61,278 bases of DNA from Alphaproteobacteria bacterium HGW-Alphaproteobacteria-6 (GCA_002841115.1 PHEC01000003.1:1-61278); one strand, 5' to 3'; shown: positions 28,305-39,154, counted from the stretch's first letter. The notes: generated from the sequence alone by a model not told the origin. Numbers and translations are program-made.

Positions 28305-28764
28305 TCAACCCGCTGTCAGGTCAGCGAAATAATCCTCGTCGATCCCCCGGATCACATAGGTGGTGCGGTTGCGCACGCCCACGCCATGGCGGATCATCAG
28401 CTGCGCCAGCCTGCGCCCGTCGATCAGCACCACGCGGTGCTGCACCTTGCCGAGATAGCCGCGCGCCTCGGCCGAGAAATCCGAGGTGGTGACGAAGACG
28501 CCCTTGGTCGCCCCCTCGCCGGTCAGGCTGCCGATGAACTGCTGGATCGCCGGGCGCCCGACCTTGATATCGGGCGCATAGCGCTTGGCCTGGACATAGA
28601 CCGCATCCAGCCCCAGCGCGTCCTCGTGGATGATGCCGTCGATGCCGCCATCGCCGCTGGCCCTGGTCATCCGCGCATTGGCAAGATCACCGCCGCCATA
28701 GCCCATCGCCGACAAGCGCCGCCAAAACCGGAAAGAACAGATCCTGCATCGTCGGTATCGCCAT
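28305..28764 (-). pseudogene. mrr: mrr-type restriction endonuclease remnant: N-terminal start (MAIPTMQDLFFPVLAALVGDG) joined out of frame to the Mrr catalytic domain
   Basis: Catalytic frame LSAMGYGGGDLANARMTRASGDGGIDGIIHEDALGLDAVYVQAKRY...KGVFVTTSDFS...VLIDGRRLAQLMI; N-terminal frame stops at 28687. Confidence 0.85.
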
Positions 28765-28767
28765 CGC

Positions 28768-30681
28768 CTACGCCCTCGCCCCGACCACCGCCACGCCCAG
28801 AACCTCGAGCACCTTCGCCGTGATCCCGGCGGCGTCAAGCCCGGCCTCGGCATACATCGCCGCAGGGTCGGCGTGGTCGATGAAGCTGTCGGGCAGCACC
28901 ATGGCGCGGAACTTCAGCCCGCGGTCGAAGACCCCGGCCTCGGCCAGGCATTGCGCGACATGGCTGCCGAAACCGCCGATCGCACCTTCCTCGATGGTGA
29001 TCAGCGCCTCGTGCCCGCGCGCCAGCCGCAAGATCAGGTCGCGGTCGAGCGGCTTGGCGAAACGCGCATCGGCCACCGTCGGCGCCAGGCCGCGCGCCGC
29101 CAGCGCCTCGCGCGCCGCCATGACCTCGGCCAGCCGCGTGCCATAGGACAGGATCGCGACGCGGCCACCCTCGGCGATGATCCGGCCGCGGCCGATCTCC
29201 AGCGCCTCGCCGCGTTCGGGCATCTCGACGCCGACCCCCTCGCCGCGCGGATAGCGCAACGCCGAGGGGCGGTCATCGATGGCGACCGCGGTGGCGACCA
29301 TATGGACCAGTTCGGCCTCGTCCGCCGCCGCCATCACCACGAAGCCCGGCAGGTTGGACAGGAACGCCACGTCGAAGGCGCCGGCATGGGTGGCACCGTC
29401 GGCGCCGACCAGCCCGGCCCGGTCGATGGCAAAGCGCACCGGCAGGCGCTGGATCGCCACGTCATGGACGATCTGGTCATAGCCGCGCTGCAGGAAGGTC
29501 GAATAGAGCGCGCAGAAGGGCTTCATCCCGGCCGCCGCCAGCCCGGCGGCGAAGGTCACCGCATGCTGTTCGGCGATGCCGACATCGAAGCAGCGGCGCG
29601 GGAACCGTTCGGCGAACAGGTCAAGCCCGGTGCCGTCGGGCATCGCCGCGGTGATCGCGACGATGCGCTCATCGGCCTCGGCCTCGCGGATCAGGCTTTG
29701 CGCGAAAACCTTCGTATAGGCTGGCGCGTTCGAGGGCGGCTTTTTCTGAATACCGGTCGCCACGTCGAATTTCGCCGTGGCATGGCCGCGGTCGGCGGCG
29801 CGTTCGGCCGGGCCATAGCCCTTGCCCTTTTTCGTCAGCACATGGATCAGCACCGGCCCGGTCGCCCGCGCATGCACGGTGCGCAGCACCGCCAGCAATT
29901 GCCCGATGTCATGGCCGTCGATCGGCCCGACATAGGAAAAGCCCAGTTCCTCGAACAAGGTTCCACCGACCGCCATGCCCTTGAGCATCTCCTTGGCCCG
30001 CCGCGCGCCTTCCTGAAAGGGCTCGGGCAGCAGGCTGATCGCACCCTTGGCGGCGGCCCTGAATTCCTGAAAGGGCGCGCCGGTGTAAAGCCGCGTGAGG
30101 TAGGCCGACATCGCCCCCACCGGCGGCGCGATCGACATCTCGTTGTCGTTGAGCACGACGAAAAGCCGCTTTTTCAGATGACCGGCGTTGTTCATCGCCT
30201 CATAGGCCATGCCCGCGCTCATCGCGCCGTCGCCGATCACCGCCACCGCATCACCGGCCGCACCGCCAAGATCGCGCGCCACCGCAAAACCCAGTGCCGC
30301 CGAGATCGAGGTCGAGCTATGCGCCGCGCCAAAGGGGTCATGCGGGCTTTCCGACCGCCTGGTGAAGCCCGACAACCCGCCCTTCTGGCGCAGCGTGCGG
30401 ATCCGCTCGCGCCGGCCGGTCAGGATCTTGTGCGGATAGCATTGATGGCCGACATCCCAGATGATCTTGTCGCGCGGGCTGTCGAAGACCGCGTGCAGCG
30501 CCACCGTCAGTTCGACCACCCCCAGCCCGGCGCCAAGATGGCCGCCGGTCACCGACACCGCGCTGATCGTCTCGGCGCGCACCTCATCGGCCAGGGCCCG
30601 CAGATCGGCCTCGCCGAGATGCTTCAGGTCGGCCGGACCATGCACCCGGTCCAGCAGCGGCGTCTTGGGTCTGTCGGTCAT
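28768..30681 (-). CDS. dxs: 1-deoxy-D-xylulose-5-phosphate synthase
   Basis: [22 protein letters not shown]..., [32 protein letters not shown]; start inside listed ORF. Confidence 0.97.
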   Translation of the reverse strand: MTDRPKTPLLDRVHGPADLKHLGEADLRALADEVRAETISAVSVTGGHLGAGLGVVELTVALHAVFDSPRDKIIWDVGHQCYPHKILTGRRERIRTLRQKGGLSGFTRRSESPHDPFGAAHSSTSISAALGFAVARDLGGAAGDAVAVIGDGAMSAGMAYEAMNNAGHLKKRLFVVLNDNEMSIAPPVGAMSAYLTRLYTGAPFQEFRAAAKGAISLLPEPFQEGARRAKEMLKGMAVGGTLFEELGFSYVGPIDGHDIGQLLAVLRTVHARATGPVLIHVLTKKGKGYGPAERAADRGHATAKFDVATGIQKKPPSNAPAYTKVFAQSLIREAEADERIVAITAAMPDGTGLDLFAERFPRRCFDVGIAEQHAVTFAAGLAAAGMKPFCALYSTFLQRGYDQIVHDVAIQRLPVRFAIDRAGLVGADGATHAGAFDVAFLSNLPGFVVMAAADEAELVHMVATAVAIDDRPSALRYPRGEGVGVEMPERGEALEIGRGRIIAEGGRVAILSYGTRLAEVMAAREALAARGLAPTVADARFAKPLDRDLILRLARGHEALITIEEGAIGGFGSHVAQCLAEAGVFDRGLKFRAMVLPDSFIDHADPAAMYAEAGLDAAGITAKVLEVLGVAVVGARA

Positions 30682-30706
30682 CCCGGGGCCTTCCTCGCGC
30701 AAGCGA

Positions 30707-31600
30707 TCAGCTGTCGCGGGCAATAGCGAAGCGCGCCGCAGCCCGCAAGCCGTCCGCCGCGTCGCCGTAGGGCGCCAGCGCCGCCTCGGCCGCGGCAACC
30801 AGATCGCGGGCCCGCGCCTTCGCACCTTTCAGCCCCAGAAGCGAGACGAAGGTCGCCTTGCCCGCCGCGCCATCCTTCTTCAGCCTCTTGCCGGCCTTGC
30901 CCGCATCGCCCTCGACATCAAGGATGTCATCGGCGATCTGGAAAGCCAGACCAAGCGCGCGCGCATAATCGGCCAGGGGTGCGCGGTCGGCGCCGGCCAG
31001 GATCGCGCCGGCCTCGGCGGCAAAGCCGATCAGCGCCCCGGTCTTGGCCGCCTGAAGCGCGGTGATCGCCGCCAGGTCAAGCGGTGCGGCCGCGGTCTCG
31101 GCCGCCATGTCCAGCGCCTGCCCCAGCACCATGCCCTCGGCGCCCGAGGCACGCGCCAGCGCCGCGACCAGCGCCAGCCGCCGCTCGGCCGGGCCCAGCA
31201 CCGGATCGCACAACAGCCCGAAGGCCAGGCTCTGCAAGGCATCGCCGGCCAGAACCGCGGTCGCCTCGTCCCAGGCGACATGCACCGTCGGCACCCCGCG
31301 GCGCAGATCGTCGTCATCCATGCAGGGCAGGTCGTCATGCACCAGGCTGTAGGCATGCAGCGCCTCGACCGCCGCCGCCGCCGGCATCGCCGCCTCTGCG
31401 CCGATCCGGTGCAGCGCCGCCCCCTCCAGCACCAGAAAGGCGCGCAGCCGCTTGCCACCCGACAGCGCATGGTGCATCGCCGCGATCACCGGCACGCCGT
31501 CCCGCGCCGGCACCGCAGCATCGAGCGCGCCCTGCACCGCGCGGCGCGCCGCCTCCAGCCGCGCGGCGAACACCCTAGAGCCGATCGCGTTCATTCGCAT
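30707..31600 (-). CDS. ispA: Polyprenyl synthetase (farnesyl diphosphate synthase-like)
   Basis: [37 protein letters not shown] motifs. Confidence 0.95.
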   Translation of the reverse strand: MRMNAIGSRVFAARLEAARRAVQGALDAAVPARDGVPVIAAMHHALSGGKRLRAFLVLEGAALHRIGAEAAMPAAAAVEALHAYSLVHDDLPCMDDDDLRRGVPTVHVAWDEATAVLAGDALQSLAFGLLCDPVLGPAERRLALVAALARASGAEGMVLGQALDMAAETAAAPLDLAAITALQAAKTGALIGFAAEAGAILAGADRAPLADYARALGLAFQIADDILDVEGDAGKAGKRLKKDGAAGKATFVSLLGLKGAKARARDLVAAAEAALAPYGDAADGLRAAARFAIARDS

Positions 31601-31678
31601 TCACACGACCCGCTCTGACCCGTTGATCTGGCATGCCCGAGGCGCGCAAAACCGGCTCCCGCTCTTGCGCGACATGCT

Positions 31679-31915
31679 TTACAGCCCGTCGACCGGCACC
31701 AGCCCCTCGGCCGCGCCGCCCTCGCCCAGGGTGATCTTCGCCACCTTCTCCTCGGCGGATTTCAGCTTGGCCTCGCAATGCGCCTTCAAGGCTGCACCAC
31801 GCTCGTAGAACCGGATCGACTCCTCAAGCCCGACATCGCCGCGCTCCAGCTGGCTGACCACCTTCTCCAGTTCGGCCATCGCCGCCTCGAATGACATCGC
31901 CTCGATATCGCTCAC
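31679..31915 (-). CDS. xseB: Exodeoxyribonuclease VII small subunit
   Basis: SFEAAMAELEKVVSQLERGDVGLEESIRFYERGAALKAHCEAKL. Confidence 0.95.
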   Translation of the reverse strand: MSDIEAMSFEAAMAELEKVVSQLERGDVGLEESIRFYERGAALKAHCEAKLKSAEEKVAKITLGEGGAAEGLVPVDGL

Positions 31916-32868
31916 CCGCGCTCCTCCATCAGACCCCGCACATGCGCCGCGACCGAACCGGCCAGGGCCGCCAGATCATAGCCGCCCTCGAGGCTCGACA
32001 CCACCCGCCCGCCGCAGACCGATCCCGCGACCGCGCCGATCGCCCCGGTCAGCCAGGCGTAATCGCCCTCGTCCCAGACCAGCCCGCCCAGGGGATCGTC
32101 GCGGTGCGCATCAAAGCCGGCGCTGAGCAGGATCAACTCGGGCGCGAAATCGGCAACCCGCGCCAGGGCCCCCGCCCAGGCCACGCGCATCTCGGCGCCG
32201 CCGCTGCCCGGCACCAGCGGCAGGTTGAGGATCTGGCCATGCGCGCCCCGCTCTTCGACCGCGCCGCTGCCGGGGTAAAGCGGCATCTGGTGTGACGAGA
32301 CGAACAGCACCCGATCCTCGTCCCACATGAGATCCTGCGTGCCATTGCCGTGATGGACATCGAAATCCAGAACCGCCACCCGGCGCAGCCGGTGATGATC
32401 GAGCGCCCGCTTCGCCGCGATCGCCACCGTGCCGAACAGACAGAACCCCATGGCGCGCGTCGCCTCGGCATGATGGCCGGGCGGGCGCATCGCGACAAAT
32501 CCGTTACGCACCTCACCCGCCAGCACCGCATCGACCGCCGCATTGACCCCGCCCACCGCCCGCAAGGCGGCCCCGAGGCTGCCCGGCGATACAAAGGTAT
32601 CGGCATCGAGCGCCGCCCAGCCCTCTGCCGGCACCGCCCGCCGCAGCGCATCGAGATAGGCGGCCGGATGACAGCGCAACACCTCGCGGTCATCGGCCGG
32701 CACTGCCTCGCGCCGGATCAGCGCCGCGAAGGCCGGCACCGCCAGCGCCGCCTCGATCGCCTGCAACCGCTCGGCCCGCTCGGGATGGCCCGGCGGCGTG
32801 ACATGCCCGGATCCGGCGCCAGGCCCGGCCCCGCCCCCCGCCGCGTCAGAGATGAAAAGCGTGCTCAC
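31912..32868 (-). CDS. Histone deacetylase family protein
   Basis: RPPGHHAEATRAMGFCLFGTVAIAA, VLDFDVHHGNGTQDL, LSAGFDAHRDDPLG; GTG start at 32868. Confidence 0.93.
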   Translation of the reverse strand: MSTLFISDAAGGGAGPGAGSGHVTPPGHPERAERLQAIEAALAVPAFAALIRREAVPADDREVLRCHPAAYLDALRRAVPAEGWAALDADTFVSPGSLGAALRAVGGVNAAVDAVLAGEVRNGFVAMRPPGHHAEATRAMGFCLFGTVAIAAKRALDHHRLRRVAVLDFDVHHGNGTQDLMWDEDRVLFVSSHQMPLYPGSGAVEERGAHGQILNLPLVPGSGGAEMRVAWAGALARVADFAPELILLSAGFDAHRDDPLGGLVWDEGDYAWLTGAIGAVAGSVCGGRVVSSLEGGYDLAALAGSVAAHVRGLMEERG

Positions 32869-32871
32869 CCC

Positions 32872-32910
32872 GGCTTCTTCGTTGCTGAAATACCCCCGCG
32901 CGGAGCGCCC
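32872..32910 (+). repeat. Dispersed intergenic element copy (CTTCTTCGTTGCTGAAATACCCCCGCG)
   Basis: Similarity to other copies. Confidence 0.6.
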
Positions 32911-32953
32911 GCAACGGCGGCCACCGGCATTGCGTCGGTCATTTCTGTGCCGC

Positions 32954-33670
32954 TCATTCCGGCGCCAGCATGTAGCCCGCGCCGCGCACCGTCTGCAGAT
33001 AGCGCGGCTGGCGCGGATCGGCCTCGAACTTGCGCCGCAGGCGGGTGATCTGCACATCGACCGCGCGCTCCTGCGCCGGCCCGCCCTCCTTGCCGGTGCC
33101 GCGCCCCAGATCCTCGACCAGCTGGCTCCGGCTCACCGGCTCGCCCGGGCGCGCCGCGAAGATCCGCATCAAGGCCGCCTCGGTCGCGGTCAGCCGCACC
33201 AGGTTGTCTCCGCGCCACAACTCACCGCGATCGGCATCATAGCGCACCGGGCCGAAATGCAGCACCTTCGGCGCCGCCGCCTCGGGCGCCGGTGGCGGGC
33301 TGCGCCTGAGGATCGCGTAGATCCTCAGGAGCAATTCCTTCGGCTCGAAGGGCTTGGCCAGATAATCATCCGCCCCCGCCTCCAGCCCGGCAATCCGGTC
33401 GGCGGTCTCGCCGCGCGCGGTCAGCAGCAGGATCGGCGTGTCAAGCCGGGTGCGCAGGTCGCGGGTCAGGCTGATGCCGTCCTCGCCCGGCATCATCACA
33501 TCCATCACGATCAGGTCGAACTCGAGCCCGGTCAACAGCCGCCTGGCATGGGCCGCATCGCGCGCCACCGTCACCCAGAACCCGCTGCGGATCAGGAACT
33601 TCTGCAACAGGCCACGGATCCTCTCGTCGTCATCGACGATCAGCAGATGGACTTCGGCCAGATCACTCAT
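32954..33670 (-). CDS. petR: OmpR-family response regulator (PetR-like)
   Basis: Receiver LLIVDDDERIRGLL...VMDVMMPGEDGIS plus winged helix; paired with MarR gene as in Rhodobacter petPR. Confidence 0.8.
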   Translation of the reverse strand: MSDLAEVHLLIVDDDERIRGLLQKFLIRSGFWVTVARDAAHARRLLTGLEFDLIVMDVMMPGEDGISLTRDLRTRLDTPILLLTARGETADRIAGLEAGADDYLAKPFEPKELLLRIYAILRRSPPPAPEAAAPKVLHFGPVRYDADRGELWRGDNLVRLTATEAALMRIFAARPGEPVSRSQLVEDLGRGTGKEGGPAQERAVDVQITRLRRKFEADPRQPRYLQTVRGAGYMLAPE

Positions 33671-34209
33671 GCCACACCTTCCCTCATCGACTGGTAGAAC
33701 TGACGCAGATCGGGGTCCATCATCGCCTCCAGCACCTGGCGGAACCCCGCCACCGCCGCCGGCCCGGCCGCGCGGTAGGCCAGCCGCATCCGCGCGCGCT
33801 GCGCATCCGACAATTCGCGCTCCAGCGCCTGGCCGCGCTCGGTCAGGTGCAGGTGGCGCTCGCGCTTGTCGCGCCGCCCGACCCGGGCCTCGACCAGCCC
33901 GTCCTCGACCAGGGTCCTGAGAACCCGGTTCAGCGACTGCTTGGTCACCCCGAGCATGGTCAGCAGATTGCTGACCGTCAGCCCGGGCTGGCGGTTGATG
34001 AAATGGATCGCCCGGTGATGGGCGCGGCCGTAATCATGCTCGGCCAGGATCCGGTCGGGATCGGCGGTGAAGGCGCGATAGGCGAAGAACATCGCCTCGA
34101 TCCCCTTGCGCAACTGCTCGTCGGTCAGGAACAACAGCCCCTCGCCGCTCTGCACAGCGGATGCGCCTGTCTCCACCATCTGCCGCCTCCCGGACCCGGC
34201 CATCACCAA
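33667..34209 (-). CDS. petP: MarR family regulator (PetP-like)
   Basis: LTVSNLLTMLGVTKQSLNRVLRTLVEDGLVEARVGRRDKRERHLHLTERGQAL; overlaps petR start. Confidence 0.8.
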   Translation of the reverse strand: MVMAGSGRRQMVETGASAVQSGEGLLFLTDEQLRKGIEAMFFAYRAFTADPDRILAEHDYGRAHHRAIHFINRQPGLTVSNLLTMLGVTKQSLNRVLRTLVEDGLVEARVGRRDKRERHLHLTERGQALERELSDAQRARMRLAYRAAGPAAVAGFRQVLEAMMDPDLRQFYQSMREGVA

Positions 34210-34286
34210 CTCGTGATGCTCTCACCGGTGTTTTACGTCAGCGTTGTTGACTTTCCAAGAATCAATTGCTAGCGAGTTCTGAAAAA

Positions 34287-34324
34287 TGCGTAATTTAATG
34301 TCCGAAACGGACCAAATTCACGCA
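34287..34324. promoter_or_regulatory. Imperfect 38-bp dyad TGCGTAATTTAATGTCCGAAACGGACCAAATTCACGCA upstream of ilvE
   Basis: Core GTCCG-AAA-CGGAC perfect; outer arms pair with small bulges. Confidence 0.6.
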
Positions 34325-34358
34325 ATATCTGCAAATGACACCGCCCAAGGAGGACAAG

Positions 34359-35228
34359 ATGGCCGGGGCTTATGACGACCGCGACGGCAAGATCTGGATG
34401 GATGGGGCGCTGGTGGACTGGCGTGATGCGAATGTCCACATCCTGACCCATGCGCTCCACTATGCCTCGGCGGTGTTCGAGGGCGAGCGCTGCTATGACG
34501 GCCGCATCTTCAAGGGCCATGAGCATTCGCTGCGCCTGCGCCGGTCGGCCGAACTCCTCGACATGGAGATCCCCTATTCGGCCGAAGAGATCGACGCCGC
34601 CAAGGAGGCGATGCTGAAGGCCAACGGCTGGACCAACGCCTATGTCCGCGCGCTGGCCTGGCGCGGCGCCGGCGAGGACATGGGGGTCTCGGCGCGGCGC
34701 AACCCGGTGCGCCTTGCCGTCGCCGGCTGGGAATGGGGCAACTACTACGGCGACGCCAAACTCAAGGGCGCCAAGCTCGACATCTCCAAATGGAAACGCC
34801 CCTCGCCCGAGACCATCCCCTCCGAGGCAAAGGCCGCCGGGCTCTACATGATCTGCACCATGTCCAAGCACGCCGCCGAGGCCAAGGGCTGTTCGGATGC
34901 GATGATGTTCGACTATCGCGGCTATGTCGCCGAGGCGACCGGCGCCAACATCTTCTTCGTGAAGGACGGCGAGGTCCATACCCCCAAGGCCGACTGCTTC
35001 CTCAACGGCCTGACCCGGCAGACGGTGATCGGCATGCTGAAGGACATGCAGATCAAGGTGCATGAACGTCACATCATGCCCGACGAACTCGAAGGCTTCC
35101 AGCAATGCTGGCTGACCGGAACCGCCGCCGAGGTCACCCCGGTCGGGCAGATCGGCGACTACCGCTTCGAGGTCGGCGAACTGACCCGCCGGGTCGCCGG
35201 CGACTACGAAAAGCTGGTCCGGCGCTGA
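34359..35228 (+). CDS. ilvE: Branched-chain amino acid aminotransferase
   Basis: KIWMDGALVDWRDANVHILTHALHYASAVFEGERCYDGRIFKGHEH; strong RBS AAGGAGG before ATG 34359. Confidence 0.94.
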   Translation: MAGAYDDRDGKIWMDGALVDWRDANVHILTHALHYASAVFEGERCYDGRIFKGHEHSLRLRRSAELLDMEIPYSAEEIDAAKEAMLKANGWTNAYVRALAWRGAGEDMGVSARRNPVRLAVAGWEWGNYYGDAKLKGAKLDISKWKRPSPETIPSEAKAAGLYMICTMSKHAAEAKGCSDAMMFDYRGYVAEATGANIFFVKDGEVHTPKADCFLNGLTRQTVIGMLKDMQIKVHERHIMPDELEGFQQCWLTGTAAEVTPVGQIGDYRFEVGELTRRVAGDYEKLVRR

Positions 35229-35238
35229 CCGCCGCCAT

Positions 35239-35276
35239 AAAAAAGGCGGCGCAACCACCGGTGCGCCGCCCTTTTA
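35239..35276 (+). terminator. Rho-independent terminator
   Basis: Stem GGCGGCGCA / TGCGCCGCC, loop ACCACCGG, followed by CTTTT. Confidence 0.85.
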
Positions 35277-35316
35277 CGATGCCGCCACGCCCGGCCGCGA
35301 CCCGACGGCCGTGGCG

Positions 35317-35511
35317 TCAGGTCAGCCGGCCACGGGCAATCCGCAGGAACTGCCGCAGCCGCAGCGTGCCGGGGCGCGCGCCCGGCCGCTTGTGCAGCAT
35401 CCGTGCAGCGGGATGCGAGCCTTCCCCGGCCGTCAGACGATCAATGGCGAAGTAATGCTTCATCCGCCCGCCCTCGGGCTCGGCACGATGATCGGCAAGA
35501 TGTCTGCTCAT
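35317..35511 (-). CDS. Small hypothetical protein
   Basis: 64-aa ORF in an otherwise empty gap; no family recognised. Confidence 0.4.
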   Translation of the reverse strand: MSRHLADHRAEPEGGRMKHYFAIDRLTAGEGSHPAARMLHKRPGARPGTLRLRQFLRIARGRLT

Positions 35512-35719
35512 CTCGGTCCTCCCAGGTTGACCCTGCCGCCATCATAGCACAGAATCGGCGCAACCCGAAGCTGCGCGCCATGCCGCGTCATACCGCCGCA
35601 ACCGCTACACAATGGCGTGCGTCACCTGCCCGGGCGCTTGTCGCCGGACCGGACCGGGCAATAGGGTGAGGCGCCCGCCTGGCAGTCCGCGCCCGGCGCG
35701 CAACCATGAAGGACGAGCC

Positions 35720-36529
35720 ATGACCAGCGTCAACGACACCCCCGAAAAACCGAAGACGCTGAACCGTCCCCTGCGCAAGTTCGTCAAGCGCAACGGCAAG
35801 AAGCTGATGCGCCGGGTCGCGCGGTTCCAGAGCACGCAAAGCCTGGTGCCCGACACGCCCTTCATCGATGCCGCCCTCTTCCCCTTCCTCGCCGAGTTCG
35901 AGCAGAAGTGGCAGGTCATGCGCGACGAGGTGCGCGAGATCCTGAAGTTCTCCGACGACATCCCCGGCTTCGAGGAGCTTTCGCCCGACCAGTACCGCAT
36001 CGCCAAGGCGCGCCAGTGGAAGACCTTCGTGCTCTACGGCTTCGGCGTGCCGCTCGCCGGCAATTGCGCCAAGGCCCCGGTCACCGCCGAGATCCTGTCG
36101 CGGGTGCCCGACATCCAGACCGCCTGGTTCTCGATCCTCGCCCCCGGCTACCACATCCCCGCCCATACCGGGGTGACCAAGGGCATCCTGCGCGCCCACC
36201 TCGGCCTCCTGATCCCGCAGGAGCGCGAGAAATGCCGGATCCGCGTCGATGACCAGGTCAGGGCCTGGCAGGCCGGCAAGGTCATCGTCCTCGACGACAC
36301 CTACGAGCACGAGGTCTGGAACGACACCGACGAGGAACGGGTGATCCTCTTGTTCGACTTCGACCGGCCGATGGGCTGGCGCGGGCGTTTTCTCAACCGG
36401 CTGATGCTGCGGCTGATGAAATTCACCGCCTTCTATCAGGAGCCGAAAAAGAACCTCGCCGACTTCGAGGCCCGCTTCGAGGCCGCGACCCGGCGCGCCG
36501 ACCAGAACCTCGAAAAGCTCAGCGACTGA
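35720..36529 (+). CDS. Aspartyl/asparaginyl beta-hydroxylase domain protein
   Basis: [26 protein letters not shown]...[28 protein letters not shown]. Confidence 0.92.
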   Translation: MTSVNDTPEKPKTLNRPLRKFVKRNGKKLMRRVARFQSTQSLVPDTPFIDAALFPFLAEFEQKWQVMRDEVREILKFSDDIPGFEELSPDQYRIAKARQWKTFVLYGFGVPLAGNCAKAPVTAEILSRVPDIQTAWFSILAPGYHIPAHTGVTKGILRAHLGLLIPQEREKCRIRVDDQVRAWQAGKVIVLDDTYEHEVWNDTDEERVILLFDFDRPMGWRGRFLNRLMLRLMKFTAFYQEPKKNLADFEARFEAATRRADQNLEKLSD

Positions 36530-37571
36530 GCCGCGCCACCGCCCAGCGCGCGGCATCGGCGACGGCCGGATCGGCATCGCCGGTCAGCCGCGCCGCCACA
36601 TCGCGCAACCCCGCGTCCCCGGAATTGCCGATCGCGTAAAGCACGTTGCGCACGAAGCGGTCGCGGCCGATCCCCTTGACCGGACTGCCGGAGAACCGCG
36701 CGCGAAACCCTTCGTCGTCAAGGCCCGCCAGTTCCGCCAAGGGCGGCGCGCCGACCCGCGCGCCGTAACCCGCCTCGCGCGCCGCCACCGCGAACTTGTT
36801 CCACGGACAGACCGCCAGACAATCGTCGCAGCCATAGATGCGGTTGCCCATCAGGGCGCGCAGATCCTCGGCCACCGACCCCTTGTGCTCGATCGTCAGA
36901 TAGGAAATGCAGCGCCGCGCATCCAGTTGATAGGGTGCGGGAAAGGCCCGCGTCGGGCAGATGTCGAGACAGGCGCGGCACGATCCGCAGTGATCGTCCC
37001 CGGCCTCGTCCGGTGCCAGATCAAGCGTGGTGAAGATCGCGCCCAGAAAGAACCAGCTGCCAAGGTCGCGACTGACGAGATTGGTGTGCTTGCCCTGCCA
37101 GCCCAGCCCGGCCGCCGCCGCCAGCGGCTTTTCCATCACCGGTGCGGTATCGACGAAAACCTTGATCTCGGCCGCCGCCCCGGCCGCGTCGATCAGCCAG
37201 CGCCCCAGCCGCTTCAGCCGCTTCTTGACCAGATCGTGGTAATCGCGCCCCTGCGCGTAAGCCGACACCGCGCCGCGGTCGGGCCGCGCCAGAACCGCCA
37301 GCGGGTCGTATTCGGGCGTATAGACCTCGGCCAGCATGATCACCGCCCGCGCCCCGGGCCAGAGTGCCGCGGGATCGCCGCGCCAGCCGATCCGCTCGGC
37401 CATCCAGCCCATCTGCCCGTGCCGCCCCGCCGCCACGAACGCCGCCAGCCGCCCGGCCGCCTCGGGGATCGCATCCGGCCGGCAGATACCCGCCGCCGAA
37501 AACCCCTCCTCCAGCGCCCGCGCCCTGATCCGCGCCTTCAGCCCGGCGGCACCCACCCCGCTTCCTTTCAT
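36519..37571 (-). CDS. queG: Epoxyqueuosine reductase QueG
   Basis: [37 protein letters not shown]...[16 protein letters not shown]; start possibly downstream. Confidence 0.95.
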   Translation of the reverse strand: MKGSGVGAAGLKARIRARALEEGFSAAGICRPDAIPEAAGRLAAFVAAGRHGQMGWMAERIGWRGDPAALWPGARAVIMLAEVYTPEYDPLAVLARPDRGAVSAYAQGRDYHDLVKKRLKRLGRWLIDAAGAAAEIKVFVDTAPVMEKPLAAAAGLGWQGKHTNLVSRDLGSWFFLGAIFTTLDLAPDEAGDDHCGSCRACLDICPTRAFPAPYQLDARRCISYLTIEHKGSVAEDLRALMGNRIYGCDDCLAVCPWNKFAVAAREAGYGARVGAPPLAELAGLDDEGFRARFSGSPVKGIGRDRFVRNVLYAIGNSGDAGLRDVAARLTGDADPAVADAARWAVARLSR

Positions 37572-37617
37572 CTTGGCCGAAATACCGCACGGGGGTCCGG
37601 GGGTGTGAAACCCCCGG
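37571..37617 (+). repeat. Dispersed intergenic element copy with hairpin CCGGGGG-TGTGAAA-CCCCCGG
   Basis: Near-identical to 44-90. Confidence 0.75.
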
Positions 37618-37625
37618 CCGCCCGG

Positions 37626-38300
37626 TCAGAAATCCAGATCGGCATAATGCGCCGGCGGCGGAAACCCCGAGACCTGATCGGCCAGAAGCGAGCGGAACGA
37701 CGGGCGTGACTTGATCTTGGCATACCAGTCGCGGACATTGGCCGAGCGGTTCCAGTCGACATCCGAGATGTAGTCAAGACAGGACAGATGCGCCGCGGCG
37801 GCGAAATCGGCCAGCGTCATCTGGTCGCCCGCCAGCCAGCGCCGCTGGTCCAGCAGCCAGCTGAGATAATCGAGATGATACTTGATCCGGCTGACCCCGG
37901 ATTTCACGTTTTTCGAATCCGGATAGCCCAGCCCCATCACCTTCTTGTTGACCCGCTCATAGAGAAGCTTCGAGGTCACCTCGTCATGGAACTTGTCGTC
38001 GAACCAGGCGCAGATCCGGCGCACCTCATAGCGGCCCTCGGCATCCTTCGGCATCAGCCGCGGCTCGGGAATCGTCTCATCGAGATATTCGCAGATCGCC
38101 TGGCTTTCGCTCATCACCCGGCCCTCATGGCGGATGATCGGCACCTTGCCGGCCGGGTTGCGGCGCAGGAACTCGGCGCCCTGTTCCCAGTAGCGCTCCT
38201 CGATCAACTCGACCTCGACGCGCTTTTCGGCCAGCGTCAGGCGGACCTTGCGGCAGAAGGGCGACAGGGGAACGTGGTAAAGGCGGGTCATCTGGGTCAT
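37626..38300 (-). CDS. Glutathione S-transferase family protein
   Basis: LYHVPLSPFCRKVRLTLAEKRVEVELIEERYWE...NPAGKVPIIRHEGRVMSESQAICEYLDE. Confidence 0.93.
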   Translation of the reverse strand: MTQMTRLYHVPLSPFCRKVRLTLAEKRVEVELIEERYWEQGAEFLRRNPAGKVPIIRHEGRVMSESQAICEYLDETIPEPRLMPKDAEGRYEVRRICAWFDDKFHDEVTSKLLYERVNKKVMGLGYPDSKNVKSGVSRIKYHLDYLSWLLDQRRWLAGDQMTLADFAAAAHLSCLDYISDVDWNRSANVRDWYAKIKSRPSFRSLLADQVSGFPPPAHYADLDF

Positions 38301-38368
38301 CGGCCGGTCACTTGAGAACGCAAGGGGCAAGGCGCCCTCCCCGGTGATAGCGGTGCCGGCCCTGCGCA

Positions 38369-39103
38369 TCAATCCTCGAAACAGGCGGCACGGCCATCGG
38401 CGCGGATCGTCTCGGCGCCCGACAGGATGGCCCGGGCACGCGACCGCAGGAACCCCGAGGGCCGCGCCGGGTTGCGCCCCTTGGGGTCGGGCAGCGCGGC
38501 GGCGATCAATCCCGCCTGCGCCGGGCTGAGGTCGGCGGCGGACACCCCGAAATAGCCCTCGGCCGCGGCCGCGGCGCCGAACATGCCGCGGCCGGTCTCG
38601 GCGACGTTCAGATAGACCTCGACGATCCGCCGTTTGGTCCAGACCAGTTCCACCACCGGCGTCATCAGCGCCTCGAGCGCCTTGCGCGGCCAGCTTCGCC
38701 CCTGCCAGAGAAAGACGTTCTTGACCACCTGCTGGCTCAGCGTCGAGGCGCCGCGCCCGGCGCCCTCGTCCAGTGCTGCGCGGATCGCCGCCATGTCAAA
38801 GCCCCAGTGCAGGCAGAAATTGGCGTCCTCGGCCGCGACCACGGCGCGCGCCATCACCGGCGCCATGTCCTCGAGCGCGACCCAGTCGCGCCTTATCCCG
38901 CCCTGGCGCCAGTTTTCGGCGATCATGTAGGGCGTGACGACCGGCGGAACGACCGTGAAGGCGAGGACGAGGAAGAAGAATGCCCCGACCAGCCCCAGCA
39001 ACCCGCGCCCGGTCCACCGAAGGATGTCGCGATAGCCAAGGCCATCGCGCCGGGGCGCGGGCTTCCTTTTCGGTTTCGCTCTCGGTTTGCTGCCCTTCGC
39101 CAT
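38369..39103 (-). CDS. mtgA: Monofunctional biosynthetic peptidoglycan transglycosylase
   Basis: VVAAEDANFCLHWGFD..., GASTLSQQVVKNVFLWQGRSWPRKALE. Confidence 0.94.
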   Translation of the reverse strand: MAKGSKPRAKPKRKPAPRRDGLGYRDILRWTGRGLLGLVGAFFFLVLAFTVVPPVVTPYMIAENWRQGGIRRDWVALEDMAPVMARAVVAAEDANFCLHWGFDMAAIRAALDEGAGRGASTLSQQVVKNVFLWQGRSWPRKALEALMTPVVELVWTKRRIVEVYLNVAETGRGMFGAAAAAEGYFGVSAADLSPAQAGLIAAALPDPKGRNPARPSGFLRSRARAILSGAETIRADGRAACFED

Positions 39104-39154
39104 CGGCCGATCTGAATCACACCAGGGCGGGCAGGGTCAAGCCGGTCGCGGCGC

